Of a DNA stretch of 64,000 bases, positions 18,581 through 27,124 are shown piece after piece. The position numbers and the translations under genes are program-made. Positions within the stretch are counted from its first letter, which is position 1; the number at the start of each line of letters is the position of its first letter. Source of the DNA: Archaeoglobales archaeon (lineage in GTDB: Archaea; Halobacteriota; Archaeoglobi; Archaeoglobales; Archaeoglobaceae); contig JASFYJ010000001.1 of NCBI GenBank assembly GCA_030055525.1, positions 90,616-154,615 on the forward strand, in the 5' to 3' direction. Below the pieces are notes generated by a model. That model saw only the letters and a list, made by a program, of their open reading frames with translations. It ran no database searches and had not been told where the DNA came from.

Positions 18581-19826
18581 CTGCTACTAAATAGGCGTAG
18601 GTAAAAGACTTTATTTTCACTACTTTAAACTCTCCGAGTTTTCCTTTGGTAATTACAGCTTTGTAGGAGTTTGTTCTTGCTAAAACAGTACTATTTTTGC
18701 CGTACTCTGTTAAAAGAACAAGAGATTTTTTTCCAACAAACTTTGAATTGTTCTCAGCCCCAATGTTTCTGCATAGTTCTGTTAGCTTTCTAGACCATAT
18801 CTTCTTTTTCCATCCTGGAATATCCTTCAGATTTGCTGCAGGCGTTCCCGGGCGTGGGGAGAATCTTGTGATGTTTACGATGTCTGGCTTTACTCTTTTC
18901 ATTAGCTCGTAAGTTTTCATGAACGATTCTTCATTTTCTGTCGGATAACCTACGATCACGTCTGTGGATAGAGTTAAATCGTCAAAAGCTTCTCTAAAAG
19001 CTCTAACTACGTCTATGAAATCTTCCACGCTGTAGTTTCTTCTCATATGTTTTAAAACATCGTTGTCACCACTTTGAACTGGTAGATGGATAAATTTGTA
19101 GATTTTCTCACTTTCGTAGGCTTCGATTAACTCCTCAAGCATGGATTTTGCGTGATGTGGGTTCATCATCCCCACTCTCACTCTAAAATTCCCGGGAATT
19201 TCTGATATATACTTTAGAAGTTTTGGAAGCATTTGGTATCCTTTATCAATTCCATAGGCTCCCGTATCTTGGGATGTCAGCTGTATCTCCTTATAGCCCA
19301 TATCTAAAGCTCCCTTCACCTCCTTAAGGATGTTATCAATTGAGAAACTTCTAAGCGGACCTCTTGCAAACCTCGTAATACAGTAGCTGCACTCTCCAAC
19401 ACAACCTTCGGAGATGGAGACTATTGCTATTGCATTCTCTTTAAGTCTACACTTTACCTCATGCATCTCAGCTTTATCCAAATTCTTCCATCCTATGTGA
19501 ACGATCTTCTTGGAATTTTTAACGGCTTCAGCAATTTTTTCTAAATTGTCTGGAGAAACTGCTGCATCACTCAATTCTAGTGCTTCTTTAGATGTCCTTG
19601 CCATACAACCTGCTAATACCACTTTTTTTCCTGAAGCCTTAAGTTCTTTTATTCTTCTTATGATTTTTCTCTCGGTAAAGTCGATGACACTGCAGGAGTT
19701 TATTACCACAACTTCAGCATCGCTAACGTCAGATATTTCAAACTCTTTGGCCAAGATACCTCTAATTATATCTGAATCTGCCTGATTCATTGTACAACCG
19801 TAGGTTTCGATCGCCACTCTCACCAA
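18558..19826 (-). CDS. tRNA t6A37 methylthiotransferase (radical SAM, archaeal MtaB/CDKAL1 type)
   Basis: A 422-residue MiaB-family enzyme. The N-terminal methylthiotransferase domain has three cluster Cys (YGCTMN, NSCSV, AGCMA). The radical SAM motif EGCVGECSYC lies near residues 141-150 and is followed by ITRFARG. A TRAM-like domain ends the protein (SLVLLTEYGKNSTVLARTNSYKAV). Archaeal members of this group convert t6A to ms2t6A at position 37 of ANN-decoding tRNAs. It overlaps pus10, another tRNA-modification gene, by 23 nt. Confidence 0.93.
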   Translation of the reverse strand: MVRVAIETYGCTMNQADSDIIRGILAKEFEISDVSDAEVVVINSCSVIDFTERKIIRRIKELKASGKKVVLAGCMARTSKEALELSDAAVSPDNLEKIAEAVKNSKKIVHIGWKNLDKAEMHEVKCRLKENAIAIVSISEGCVGECSYCITRFARGPLRSFSIDNILKEVKGALDMGYKEIQLTSQDTGAYGIDKGYQMLPKLLKYISEIPGNFRVRVGMMNPHHAKSMLEELIEAYESEKIYKFIHLPVQSGDNDVLKHMRRNYSVEDFIDVVRAFREAFDDLTLSTDVIVGYPTENEESFMKTYELMKRVKPDIVNITRFSPRPGTPAANLKDIPGWKKKIWSRKLTELCRNIGAENNSKFVGKKSLVLLTEYGKNSTVLARTNSYKAVITKGKLGEFKVVKIKSFTYAYLVADDAYESL

Positions 19827-19896
19827 GTTAGTTATGCTGTGACTGTTAAAATATCTGATCGCAAAACGTAAATACTTCCACGCTAACCATTTAAAG

Positions 19897-20241
19897 ATGA
19901 GAAAGATCGAACTTTACAGTTATGAAGATGCCGCTATGGATGTAGAAGGAGGAATGGGTGAAGAAGAGGTTATAATAAAGAAGTGGGAGTCTATAGTCAA
20001 TGCTCTAAGAGAGATAGAAAATGTTGCATTCCAAATTACACCTTACTGTGAGAAACATATCGATTTTGATTGCGAAAGTTGCCCGCTCACGATATTCGAT
20101 TTCGATTGTGGGCACCCTCTTTCAACCTATGCAATATTCTGTTCTGAGCTGAGAAAACTAAGAATGATCGGCGAAAGTATGCTAACTCTACTTCATCTGG
20201 TCAAGAGAAAAGAAGAAAAAGATCGGGAACCATTTGTTTGA
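19897..20241 (+). CDS. Unknown small Cys-containing protein
   Basis: A 114-residue protein I do not recognise. The middle contains ITPYCEKHIDFDCESCPL followed by DFDCGHP and AIFCSEL, so five Cys and two His could bind a metal or iron-sulfur cluster. Flanking regions are charged helices (KKWESIVNALREIENVAF; SELRKLRMIGESMLTLLHLV). It is 4 nt upstream of a PflA-like radical SAM gene and probably cotranscribed with it. The start is the ATG at 19897; a TATA-like TAAATACTT lies about 27 nt upstream. Confidence 0.7.
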   Translation: MRKIELYSYEDAAMDVEGGMGEEEVIIKKWESIVNALREIENVAFQITPYCEKHIDFDCESCPLTIFDFDCGHPLSTYAIFCSELRKLRMIGESMLTLLHLVKRKEEKDREPFV

Positions 20242-20245
20242 TCTC

Positions 20246-21175
20246 ATGAAGTGTCTTTTTTGTCATAACGAAGCTCCTTCATCGCTCAAGGTATGTAAAA
20301 ACTGTGCGAGATCGGAAAAAGCTTTAGAGGTTGTAGAAATATTACATCCAAAAGTTGGAAGTTATATTAGGAGCTGTAAATTGTGTAGCAACGAATGTAA
20401 AAGCTTAGCTCTCTGCGGAAAGCCAAGATATGGGAATCTGATATACTACGAAGATCCATTGCCGACAAATTGCTGTAACTCATGGTTTTGTAAAGGCAGC
20501 GATCTTAAAGGAACAAATTTGGCCGTTTTCTACTATGGCTGTAATTTTGATTGCCTATTTTGCCAAAACTGGAGTCACAAGAACGTTAACATTTTTTACG
20601 TTTCCCTTAGTGAATTAGTAGAGGCTGTAAAAAATCCAAGAGTAAAATGTGTATGCCATTTTGGTGGATCCCCAGAACCGCAGCTTCCTTTTGCTATAAA
20701 ATTCAGCAGAAAAGCTATCGAAGTTAGAAAAGACCTGATGATATGTTGGGAATGGAACGGAGCTGGAAATTCTTCGCTTGCATTTAAAGCGGCAGAGTTA
20801 AGTTACGTATCCGGAGGTACTGTGAAGTTTGATTTAAAAGCATGGAACGAGTTCTTGCATATTCTTCTCACTGGTAGAAGTCCTGAAAGGGTTAGAAAGA
20901 ATTTTGAAAATATCGGAAAAAAGTTTCCCGAAGTGCTTTCAGCTACAACTCTTCTAGTGCCTTACTATGTTGATGAAAAAGAAGTTGAAAAGATCGCGGA
21001 ATTCATAGCAAGTGTAGATCCAAAGATCCCCTACAGCCTTTTAGTTTTTCACCCAGATTACAAACTGAGAGATCTCCCAATAACCCCAAAAGAACAGGTT
21101 TTGGAATGTTATAAGGCAGCAAAAAAACATTTGGAAAAAGTTAATGTAGGGAATCTGCACCTTTTAGGGATTTAA
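20246..21175 (+). CDS. PflA-like radical SAM protein with N-terminal zinc ribbons
   Basis: A 309-residue protein. The first 60 residues hold paired Cys (CLFCHNE, CKNC; CKLC, NECKSLALC) suggesting two metal-binding ribbons. The radical SAM motif YYGCNFDCLFCQNW (Cx3Cx2C) lies near residues 97-110, and VCHFGGSPEPQ resembles the GGE motif region. It is like the PflA-activating branch often called putative glycyl-radical activase, but no glycyl-radical enzyme is nearby, so the target is unknown. The ATG at 20246 is preferred over the TTG at 20234, which would overlap the preceding gene. Its 3' end overlaps hemD by 35 nt (convergent). Confidence 0.85.
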   Translation: MKCLFCHNEAPSSLKVCKNCARSEKALEVVEILHPKVGSYIRSCKLCSNECKSLALCGKPRYGNLIYYEDPLPTNCCNSWFCKGSDLKGTNLAVFYYGCNFDCLFCQNWSHKNVNIFYVSLSELVEAVKNPRVKCVCHFGGSPEPQLPFAIKFSRKAIEVRKDLMICWEWNGAGNSSLAFKAAELSYVSGGTVKFDLKAWNEFLHILLTGRSPERVRKNFENIGKKFPEVLSATTLLVPYYVDEKEVEKIAEFIASVDPKIPYSLLVFHPDYKLRDLPITPKEQVLECYKAAKKHLEKVNVGNLHLLGI

Positions 21176-21827
21176 GTAGCTCGACAACTCCGTCGAACGT
21201 ATACTCAGCTGGAATTAGAGGTTTTAATCCTATCTTTATGAGGAATTCTGCGGTGGGTGGGCCTAGGGCTATTACTTTTTTTCTTTTAAGGGTTTCGAGA
21301 TCACAAAGATCGATAAAACTTTCAGCTATGCTTCTACTTGAAAAAACTACAACATCTATAAAACAACTCTCCACCATTCTTGTAAAAGCTCTTTGTTCTT
21401 TTCCATGCAGTTTTTTTGTTCTATATACGATCACCTCTTTGTAATCACACACTTCGGCAAGTTTTCGAAGTTCGTCACTGCCTTTGTCACTTCTAAAGGC
21501 TACAACCTTCTTGCCCCTCAAAATTTCCGAAAATTCATCAACTATTCCTTTCGAGTCGAAACTAGCTGGCAACAGAACCCCATCCATTTCTAAAGCTTCT
21601 GCAGTCTTTTTTCCTATTGCTATCACCTTCTTCAACTTTATACCTCTTTCTCTTATAACTCTTGCAACGTTTTGGCTCGTAACTATCGCGTATTCGTGTT
21701 CGGGAACTTCAAAATCGAGATATTCGAGCTCGATAAAGGGACATCCGTATGCTTCAAAACCCTCAGCGTTTAACCTTTTTACAGTTTCGTCGATCAGCTC
21801 TTTGGGTCTCAGAATTAGAATCCTCAA
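21141..21827 (-). CDS. hemD: Uroporphyrinogen-III synthase
   Basis: A 228-residue HemD-type two-domain protein. Family sites are AIVTSQNVARV (near residue 48), VIAIGKKTAEAL, VVAFRSDKGSDEL, VVVFSSRSIAESF and KVIALGPPTAEFL. The enzyme closes hydroxymethylbilane into uroporphyrinogen III, the branch point to siroheme, heme, F430 and cobamides. It overlaps the nitrilase-like gene upstream by 4 nt and converges on the radical SAM gene. Confidence 0.9.
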   Translation of the reverse strand: MRILILRPKELIDETVKRLNAEGFEAYGCPFIELEYLDFEVPEHEYAIVTSQNVARVIRERGIKLKKVIAIGKKTAEALEMDGVLLPASFDSKGIVDEFSEILRGKKVVAFRSDKGSDELRKLAEVCDYKEVIVYRTKKLHGKEQRAFTRMVESCFIDVVVFSSRSIAESFIDLCDLETLKRKKVIALGPPTAEFLIKIGLKPLIPAEYTFDGVVELLKSLKGADSLH

Positions 21828-22588
21828 ATTATCTCCTCCCTCAAGTTAAGAAAAGGATACTCTCTTCTAACTTTCTGGACATCTAGGAGATCTATATCTC
21901 CCATTATAACTTCCTGTACATCAGAAGCTTCGGCTACAGTTTTTCCAAGTGGATCAATGATGGCAGATCTTCCACCGTAGTTTAAATCTCCCTCGACGCA
22001 GTTAGCCCCTACGACAAAAAGCTGATTTTCTATAGCTCTAGCTCTAAGCAAAATGCTCCAGTGCTCTATTCTTTCTTTAGGAAAAGCTGCAGGTACTACT
22101 ATCATTTCAGCTCCCTTTCTCATCAGCTTTCTTGCGATTTCAGGAAACCTCAGTTCGTAGCATATAAGTATTCCGATCCTTCCTATACTAGTTTCAAAAA
22201 CTTCAAGTTTGTCTCCTTCCTTAAAGAACCGTCTTTCAGAAGTTAGAGGGAAAAGATGAGTTTTTCTATGCACTCCTATTATCTTTCCCTTCTGAATTAT
22301 AACAGCACTGTTGTAAAGATCGTCTCCCTCTTTTTCAACAATACCAGCTATTATTATCAGCTCTCTGTTCTCGCTTAGTTTTAGAAGCATTTTCAGTTCC
22401 TTTTCAACTGGCTCTACAAATTCATAGTTGTGCTCAAAGAATCCGGTGTTGTGTGCTTCAGGTAAAACAACCAAGTCTGAACGCAGCTGTATCGCTCTCT
22501 TCACCAAACTTAGACCTTTCATTAGGTTGACTTCCCTATCTGGCGAAATCTTAAGTTGAGCCACACATATCCTAGTCAAGGTATTCAA
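21824..22588 (-). CDS. Carbon-nitrogen hydrolase (nitrilase superfamily, omega-amidase-like)
   Basis: A 254-residue protein with the Glu-Lys-Cys triad: Glu in LVVLPEAHNTGFF (near 43), Lys in GVHRKTHLFPL (near 109) and Cys in IGILICYELRFPE (near 143). Family hallmark ENQLFVVGANCV follows. The best guess is an amidase acting on small omega-amides or N-carbamoyl compounds; the substrate is not certain. It sits between a small regulator (17-nt overlap) and hemD (4-nt overlap), likely one operon. Confidence 0.88.
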   Translation of the reverse strand: MNTLTRICVAQLKISPDREVNLMKGLSLVKRAIQLRSDLVVLPEAHNTGFFEHNYEFVEPVEKELKMLLKLSENRELIIIAGIVEKEGDDLYNSAVIIQKGKIIGVHRKTHLFPLTSERRFFKEGDKLEVFETSIGRIGILICYELRFPEIARKLMRKGAEMIVVPAAFPKERIEHWSILLRARAIENQLFVVGANCVEGDLNYGGRSAIIDPLGKTVAEASDVQEVIMGDIDLLDVQKVRREYPFLNLREEII

Positions 22589-22838
22589 CTACTTTCCCCT
22601 CCTTTGTGATTTTTATTTTTTCACCCTCTCTTTCAATACAAAAACCCCACTCGAGAACCCTTAAATGAAATTCCAGTTCCGAAAAACTAATCTTCAGTTC
22701 TTCCGCTATTTCGTGCATATTTTTGCCTTGCGATACAAGTGTAAGAATTTTTCTTCTTATTGGATGATTTACGGCTTTATGGTAGCGTTCATGGTATATT
22801 CGGCTGCTTTCTATACTTTGGCTGAATTTTTCCCACAC
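22572..22838 (-). CDS. Small winged-helix regulator (ArsR-like)
   Basis: An 88-residue protein with one winged-helix domain: NHPIRRKILTLVSQGKNMHEIAEELKISFSELEFHLRVLEWG, then a wing and GKVVEYLD. The start is GTG at 22838, about 25 nt after a TATA-like TTTTAATAACT, so the mRNA may be leaderless. It is the first gene of the regulator-nitrilase-hemD group and could control it, but no operator palindrome is clear. Confidence 0.8.
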   Translation of the reverse strand: MWEKFSQSIESSRIYHERYHKAVNHPIRRKILTLVSQGKNMHEIAEELKISFSELEFHLRVLEWGFCIEREGEKIKITKEGKVVEYLD

Positions 22839-22994
22839 GGAAGCTGTTTACAAAAAGTTATTAAAATTTTTCTTGGGTTTTAAATTTTAAAAATGTGGTA
22901 GATTTCTGCAAACATAATTTAAGGTGTTTGAGAGTTTTGATAAAAATTAGTATAGATCGTACAAATATAAAGAACCAAAAATTATAAAATTCTT

Positions 22995-23873
22995 TCAATA
23001 ACCGAGTTTGTTCAGCCAGCTTCTTAGAACTTCTGCCGACTTCTTAAGCTTTACCTTCTCCTCCTCGCTTAATTCTAGATCTGCTATTTTTGCTCCATCT
23101 CTTCCTATAACTACAGGAATGCCTACAGCAACGTTCTTTATCCCAAATTCTCCCTCGAAAACGTAACTTGCTGGCATAATCTCTTTTGTATCTTCTACAA
23201 CAGCTCTTACCATGCGATAGACGCTTACTGCAGGACCATAAATCGTTGCCTTCTTCTTCTCTATAACCTTTGCAGCAGTTTTTCTAACCTCATCCTCTAT
23301 TGCCTCCCAATTCACTTCTTCATTCAAATTTGTCAAACTCTTAGCTACGAACATTGTATCACCATGTTCACCGATCATCCAAACTCTCTCGGTATTCTTT
23401 ATCTTTGCAGCTCTCAGCCTCTCCTTTAATCTTGCAGAGTCCAAGACGTTTCCCATTCCAAAAACATCTTTTCTATCCTTTCTACTTTCTTTCCACATTA
23501 TGTAGGTCATTATATCTACAGGATTCGTTACAACGATAACTTTTGAATCTATTTTGCTTATTTTTTCAGCGATCTCTTTGACTACAACTGCATTCTTCTC
23601 GGCAAGATCTAACCTTGTCATTCCAGGCTTTCTGCCAATTCCTGCTGTTACAACTATTACATCACAATTCTTAAGTGCTGAGTATTCATCAGTCCCTACT
23701 ATCTCTGGGTATTTATCGACCGCTGCAGCTGCATGACTTAAGTCCATAGCTTCCCCTTCAGCCAACTCTTTTGCAACATCTACGAGCACAATTTCATCGA
23801 CATCCATTTTTAGGATACATGTAAATGCTGTAGCGCTACCGACCTTTCCTGCTCCGACGAAACCGATTTTCAT
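22995..23873 (-). CDS. mdh: Malate dehydrogenase, LDH-like type
   Basis: A 292-residue enzyme interconverting malate and oxaloacetate with NAD(P). The Rossmann motif GFVGAGKVGSAT lies at residues 4-15, the substrate loop is GRKPGMTRLDLA (Arg as in malate-specific members), the VTNPVDIMTY segment is near 116, and the catalytic His is in MIGEHGDTMF (near 167-176). Length and type match the A. fulgidus enzyme. It is transcribed alone; upstream is a TATA-like TTAAAAACTC. The 156-nt gap downstream (22839-22994) shows only A+T-rich DNA and promoter-like boxes. Confidence 0.95.
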   Translation of the reverse strand: MKIGFVGAGKVGSATAFTCILKMDVDEIVLVDVAKELAEGEAMDLSHAAAAVDKYPEIVGTDEYSALKNCDVIVVTAGIGRKPGMTRLDLAEKNAVVVKEIAEKISKIDSKVIVVTNPVDIMTYIMWKESRKDRKDVFGMGNVLDSARLKERLRAAKIKNTERVWMIGEHGDTMFVAKSLTNLNEEVNWEAIEDEVRKTAAKVIEKKKATIYGPAVSVYRMVRAVVEDTKEIMPASYVFEGEFGIKNVAVGIPVVIGRDGAKIADLELSEEEKVKLKKSAEVLRSWLNKLGY

Positions 23874-23971
23874 ACGAGTTTTGGCCTACTTAGAGTTTTT
23901 AACTTCTTCTATTATGTTTTGTTTACACTGTATCATCTTAAAATTTTTAAGGTTCGAGAAGGATCTAAAAC

Positions 23972-24910
23972 GTGGATGCCGAAAAAATGATCTTGGAATT
24001 AACGAAAGAGAGTAAGAGCGATGGAGTTCTGCAAAGCCAAATTTCAGAAAAGCTTAAAATTTCAAAATCTACTGTTTCTGAGTTAATATCCAAACTGGAA
24101 AGTGAAAAGATGGTAGTCAGGAAGTTGGTTTCAGGAAAAGCTTTTCGAGTTTGGCACGTTGAATATGCTCCTTTTCCGATTAAAGGATTAATTAGAGTTG
24201 GAATTCTAAAAGCTAGCGAGTATCCCAAAGTAGTTTCCGCAGTAGAGAAGTTAAAAGGCATTTTGAAGATCTACGATAGTGGGATAGAGTTAACGAGAGA
24301 CCTGGTGTCGGGCGTTGTTGATGTAGCAGCTAGTCCTATCGTAACACAGCTTTACTTTGGTATTTTGATGAAAAATATAAAAATTCATCGAATAGTTGCA
24401 AAAAATGGAAGTGGAGTTGTTTTCTCAAATGCACAGTCCGATTGCTACGGATGTTCGGAAGTATCTACGATGGAGTTGAATCTGAGAAGATACATATCAA
24501 AAAAAATGGAAAAAGCTCAAATAAGATATTTCAAATCTCCAGAGGCAATGATACAGGCTATTGAAGAATTGAGAGGGATAGCTATATGGGAGCCCTACTT
24601 CACAAAACTTTCGGATCGCAAGACAGAAAGGTTTGAAGATGTTTTAGGCGACTTCGTATGTTGTAGTTTAGCTTCAAACAAAAGTTTTGGAGAGGAGAAC
24701 CCAGAACTTTTAGAGAAATTTATCGCAGAATTTGATAAGGCTAAGTATGGAAGAGAGGAAGCAAAAAAATTGGCCCAGCTGATAGGTTTTGAAGAAGAAA
24801 TTATCTACAAATCTTTCGAAAATTACGATTTCGAAGTCGAACAGGAGGTACCTAGAGATTTAGAGGTTCTAACCTTGGGAAGATTGGAGGAGATCTTTAG
24901 CTTTCAGTAG
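23972..24910 (+). CDS. HTH regulator fused to a periplasmic-binding-protein-like domain
   Basis: A 312-residue protein without signal peptide. Residues 1-65 form a MarR-like winged helix (GVLQSQISEKLKISKSTVSELISKLESEKMV). Residues 70-310 resemble NMT1/SsuA-type solute-binding proteins (IRVGILKASEYP, then AIEELRGIAIWEPYFTKL, then NPELLEKFIAEF). It is thus probably a cytoplasmic sensor that binds a small ligand and controls transcription. A CYGC motif (SDCYGCSEVS, near 165) might bind metal. The start is GTG at 23972. An NMT1-type importer lies 3.5 kb away (27483-29831) and is a possible target. It converges on pyrE with a 42-nt overlap. Confidence 0.75.
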   Translation: MDAEKMILELTKESKSDGVLQSQISEKLKISKSTVSELISKLESEKMVVRKLVSGKAFRVWHVEYAPFPIKGLIRVGILKASEYPKVVSAVEKLKGILKIYDSGIELTRDLVSGVVDVAASPIVTQLYFGILMKNIKIHRIVAKNGSGVVFSNAQSDCYGCSEVSTMELNLRRYISKKMEKAQIRYFKSPEAMIQAIEELRGIAIWEPYFTKLSDRKTERFEDVLGDFVCCSLASNKSFGEENPELLEKFIAEFDKAKYGREEAKKLAQLIGFEEEIIYKSFENYDFEVEQEVPRDLEVLTLGRLEEIFSFQ

Positions 24911-25390
24911 TTCGCTCAACTTTAATACACTTTCAAATTTGATTTCGCTCTCTCCCCTATCTACAACAGCTAAGATTTTTAACACTCTACCGCCAGCCTT
25001 TTCTATTCTCTCAATAGCTGAAATTGCAGATTTTCCAGTGGTAATAACATCTTCCACCAAAACAAATCTATCCCCTAGATTTATAGAGCCTATCCTATCA
25101 TCTCCAAGGCCGTATTCTTTTTTCTGCTTCCTGAATATCACAAGAGGCTTCCCTGTTTTTAAGGAAAGTGAAACACCTATTGGTACGCCTCCAAGTTCTA
25201 CGCAAGCTATCTTGTCAAATTCTACATCTATCTTTTTAATGATCTCCTCAGTAATTGCATCAAGTATATCTGGATACGTAGAGGCTAGCTTTACATCGAC
25301 ATATACGTTGCTTTTTTTACCAGAAGACAATATAAAATCACCAAACTTCAACGCTCCAACTTCTATCATCCTCTTTGCTATGTTTACCAT
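24869..25390 (-). CDS. pyrE: Orotate phosphoribosyltransferase
   Basis: A 173-residue PRTase. The PRPP-binding motif FVLVEDVITTGKSA lies near residues 107-120, and FGDFILSSGKKSNVYVDVKL at the N-terminus is the OPRTase hallmark. It adds ribose phosphate to orotate in pyrimidine synthesis. It overlaps carS by 7 nt. Its 3' end overlaps the convergent regulator gene by 42 nt, which means antisense pairing of the two mRNA ends. Confidence 0.94.
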   Translation of the reverse strand: MVNIAKRMIEVGALKFGDFILSSGKKSNVYVDVKLASTYPDILDAITEEIIKKIDVEFDKIACVELGGVPIGVSLSLKTGKPLVIFRKQKKEYGLGDDRIGSINLGDRFVLVEDVITTGKSAISAIERIEKAGGRVLKILAVVDRGESEIKFESVLKLSELLKAKDLLQSSQG

Positions 25391-25923
25391 GGTACATCTT
25401 TAAGCCTAAGTTTATAAGCTATAACGTTTGCGGAGATGTGTGCAATTGGCGTGATAAGAATGCCGATAGATATTATCTCTAAGTCGAAAAGATACCAAAA
25501 CGGACTAAATGTACTTGCAATTGCTAAAGAAACAAATAAAAAAGTTAGTTGATCGAATACAGGTAGCATTTCCCCCCTCCTATACCCAAAACGTCTTTTT
25601 ATGAAGCTCCCCAACAGATCACCAAGCATAGCTCCAAAAGCCAGCAAAAGTGTTAAGATAAAAAAATCAAAGTAGTCTAAAAGAGAATAAATTTGGAAAT
25701 TGAAAACCTTCTCTATTGAATATTGAATATTGGCTACAAGTATTCCCCCAACTATACCACCAAAGAAGCCCCTGAAAGTCTTCCCATCTCCAAAAATCCT
25801 TTTTTGGTCAAAAAAATTTTTGCCAAGATCTATCGGTTTCCCACCTCCAGTTACCACTGCAAAATTGTTTGGAGTGTAAGCTGGTAAAAGAAGCCAGACA
25901 GCTAGCAGCAACTTTTCTAGCAT
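25384..25923 (-). CDS. carS: CDP-archaeol synthase
   Basis: A 179-residue membrane protein of the CarS (former DUF46) family. Hallmarks are LLPAYTPNNFAVVTGGGKPIDLG at the N-terminus and IFGDGKTFRGFFGG near residue 44, with FGAMLGDLLGSFIKRRFG near 98. About five membrane helices are predicted. It makes CDP-archaeol from CTP and digeranylgeranylglyceryl phosphate for archaeal phospholipids. It lies between a small regulator (3-nt gap) and pyrE (7-nt overlap). Confidence 0.94.
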   Translation of the reverse strand: MLEKLLLAVWLLLPAYTPNNFAVVTGGGKPIDLGKNFFDQKRIFGDGKTFRGFFGGIVGGILVANIQYSIEKVFNFQIYSLLDYFDFFILTLLLAFGAMLGDLLGSFIKRRFGYRRGEMLPVFDQLTFLFVSLAIASTFSPFWYLFDLEIISIGILITPIAHISANVIAYKLRLKDVPW

Positions 25924-25926
25924 GCT

Positions 25927-26226
25927 TCAAAACTGCTTTAATAACTCCTCTATGTCTGTAATTAACTTCTTTATTTCTTCGAGATCTTTTTTCATTTCAG
26001 CTATCCTATCGTAACCCTCGTCCTTTACCATTGCTCCATACTGCGTAGGTACTATTATCCCAGACTGCTCTAGAACTCGCAAAGAGTATCTTACTCTATG
26101 TTTTGGCATTTTCAGGATATCTGAAAGCTTGAAAATGCCAACCGGCTGTTTTTCTATTACCGCTTTCAGTACTTGGAGATGGCGCAGCGCTATTTCTGTT
26201 TCCGACTTCAATTTGTTAAACACCAT
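25927..26226 (-). CDS. Small winged-helix protein
   Basis: A 99-residue protein with one winged-helix domain (LKAVIEKQPVGIFKLSDILKMPKHRVRYSLRVLEQSGIIVP) and a C-terminal coiled coil (RIAEMKKDLEEIKKLITDIEELLKQF) that probably mediates dimers. The ORF track starts at 26241, but a TATA-like ATTTATAAAT at about 26246-26255 puts the transcript start at the Met at 26226, which I choose as a leaderless start. It is the first gene ahead of carS and pyrE. Confidence 0.8.
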   Translation of the reverse strand: MVFNKLKSETEIALRHLQVLKAVIEKQPVGIFKLSDILKMPKHRVRYSLRVLEQSGIIVPTQYGAMVKDEGYDRIAEMKKDLEEIKKLITDIEELLKQF

Positions 26227-26287
26227 GATTATAGTGTGCATGTCATAATTTATAAATATTTTGCTGCAGCCTAACTTGAGTGGTAGG

Positions 26288-27088
26288 ATGAGCTTTAAAG
26301 TTAAAAAAAGAGATGGTAGATTTGAGGAATTCGACAGAAATAAGATAATAAAAACTTGTATTAAGGCAGGAGCTAGCTTTGAAACTGCTAAAAAAGTTGC
26401 TGAAGAAGTTGAAAAGAAGATCTACGATGGAATAAGTAGCGATGATTTGTTGGAGATAGTGATAGATGTACTGTTCAAGTACGAGTACTGTAGAGGGCTC
26501 AGATACGACTTAAAAAGATCGCTTCTTCGTCTTGGTCCTTCAGGTTTCGCTTTTGAAAAATTTGTAGGTAAACTTCTAGAAAAGCATGGTTATACAGTTC
26601 AAAACAACGTTGTTATGGAGGGAGAATGTGCAACTCACGAAGTGGACGTTTTAGCTGTTGACGAGAAAGGAAAAAAGTATCTTGTAGAATGCAAATTTCA
26701 CAACCTTCCAAGTTATACGGGTCTTAAAGATGTGATGTATACTTATGCAAGATTTCTCGATTTGAAAGACTACTTTGACTTTGTATGGGTTTTCACAAAC
26801 ACGAAGTTCTCCGAAGAGGCAAAAAGATATGCAAAGTGTAGAAAGATAAAATTGACTGGCTGGAATTACCCAGAGGTTGAAGGAATAGAGAGTATGCTTG
26901 AAAGTAAAAACCTGTATCCGGTCACGATACTTAAGGTTGACAACAGCCTGATAAAAGCTGCAATTGATTTAGGATTTGTTTTTTGTTCTGACATCGTAGA
27001 GGTTGGAGAAGATGAGCTTCAAAGCAGAGGTTTGAAGAAAGAGGTAGCGAGAAAGCTTTATGAAGAGGCAAAAAAAGTTTTATGTTGA
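26288..27088 (+). CDS. ATP-cone domain fused to an Mrr-like restriction endonuclease domain
   Basis: A 266-residue protein with two recognisable parts. Residues 1-85 are an ATP-cone (VKKRDGRFEEFDRNKIIKTCIKAGA), the nucleotide-sensing module of ribonucleotide reductase and NrdR. Residues 90-205 look like a PD-(D/E)xK nuclease of the Mrr type: HEVDVLAVDEKG and KYLVECKFHN supply the D and ExK residues. A helical tail (ELQSRGLKKEVARKLYEEAKKVL) follows, perhaps helix-hairpin-helix. The ATG at 26288 is used; the ORF-track start at 26261 adds nine residues and would sit on top of the divergent promoter. The target and role are unknown. Confidence 0.82.
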   Translation: MSFKVKKRDGRFEEFDRNKIIKTCIKAGASFETAKKVAEEVEKKIYDGISSDDLLEIVIDVLFKYEYCRGLRYDLKRSLLRLGPSGFAFEKFVGKLLEKHGYTVQNNVVMEGECATHEVDVLAVDEKGKKYLVECKFHNLPSYTGLKDVMYTYARFLDLKDYFDFVWVFTNTKFSEEAKRYAKCRKIKLTGWNYPEVEGIESMLESKNLYPVTILKVDNSLIKAAIDLGFVFCSDIVEVGEDELQSRGLKKEVARKLYEEAKKVLC

Positions 27089-27124
27089 GAAAAATTTATC
27101 AATTAGTTCGTTCAGATAATCTTT

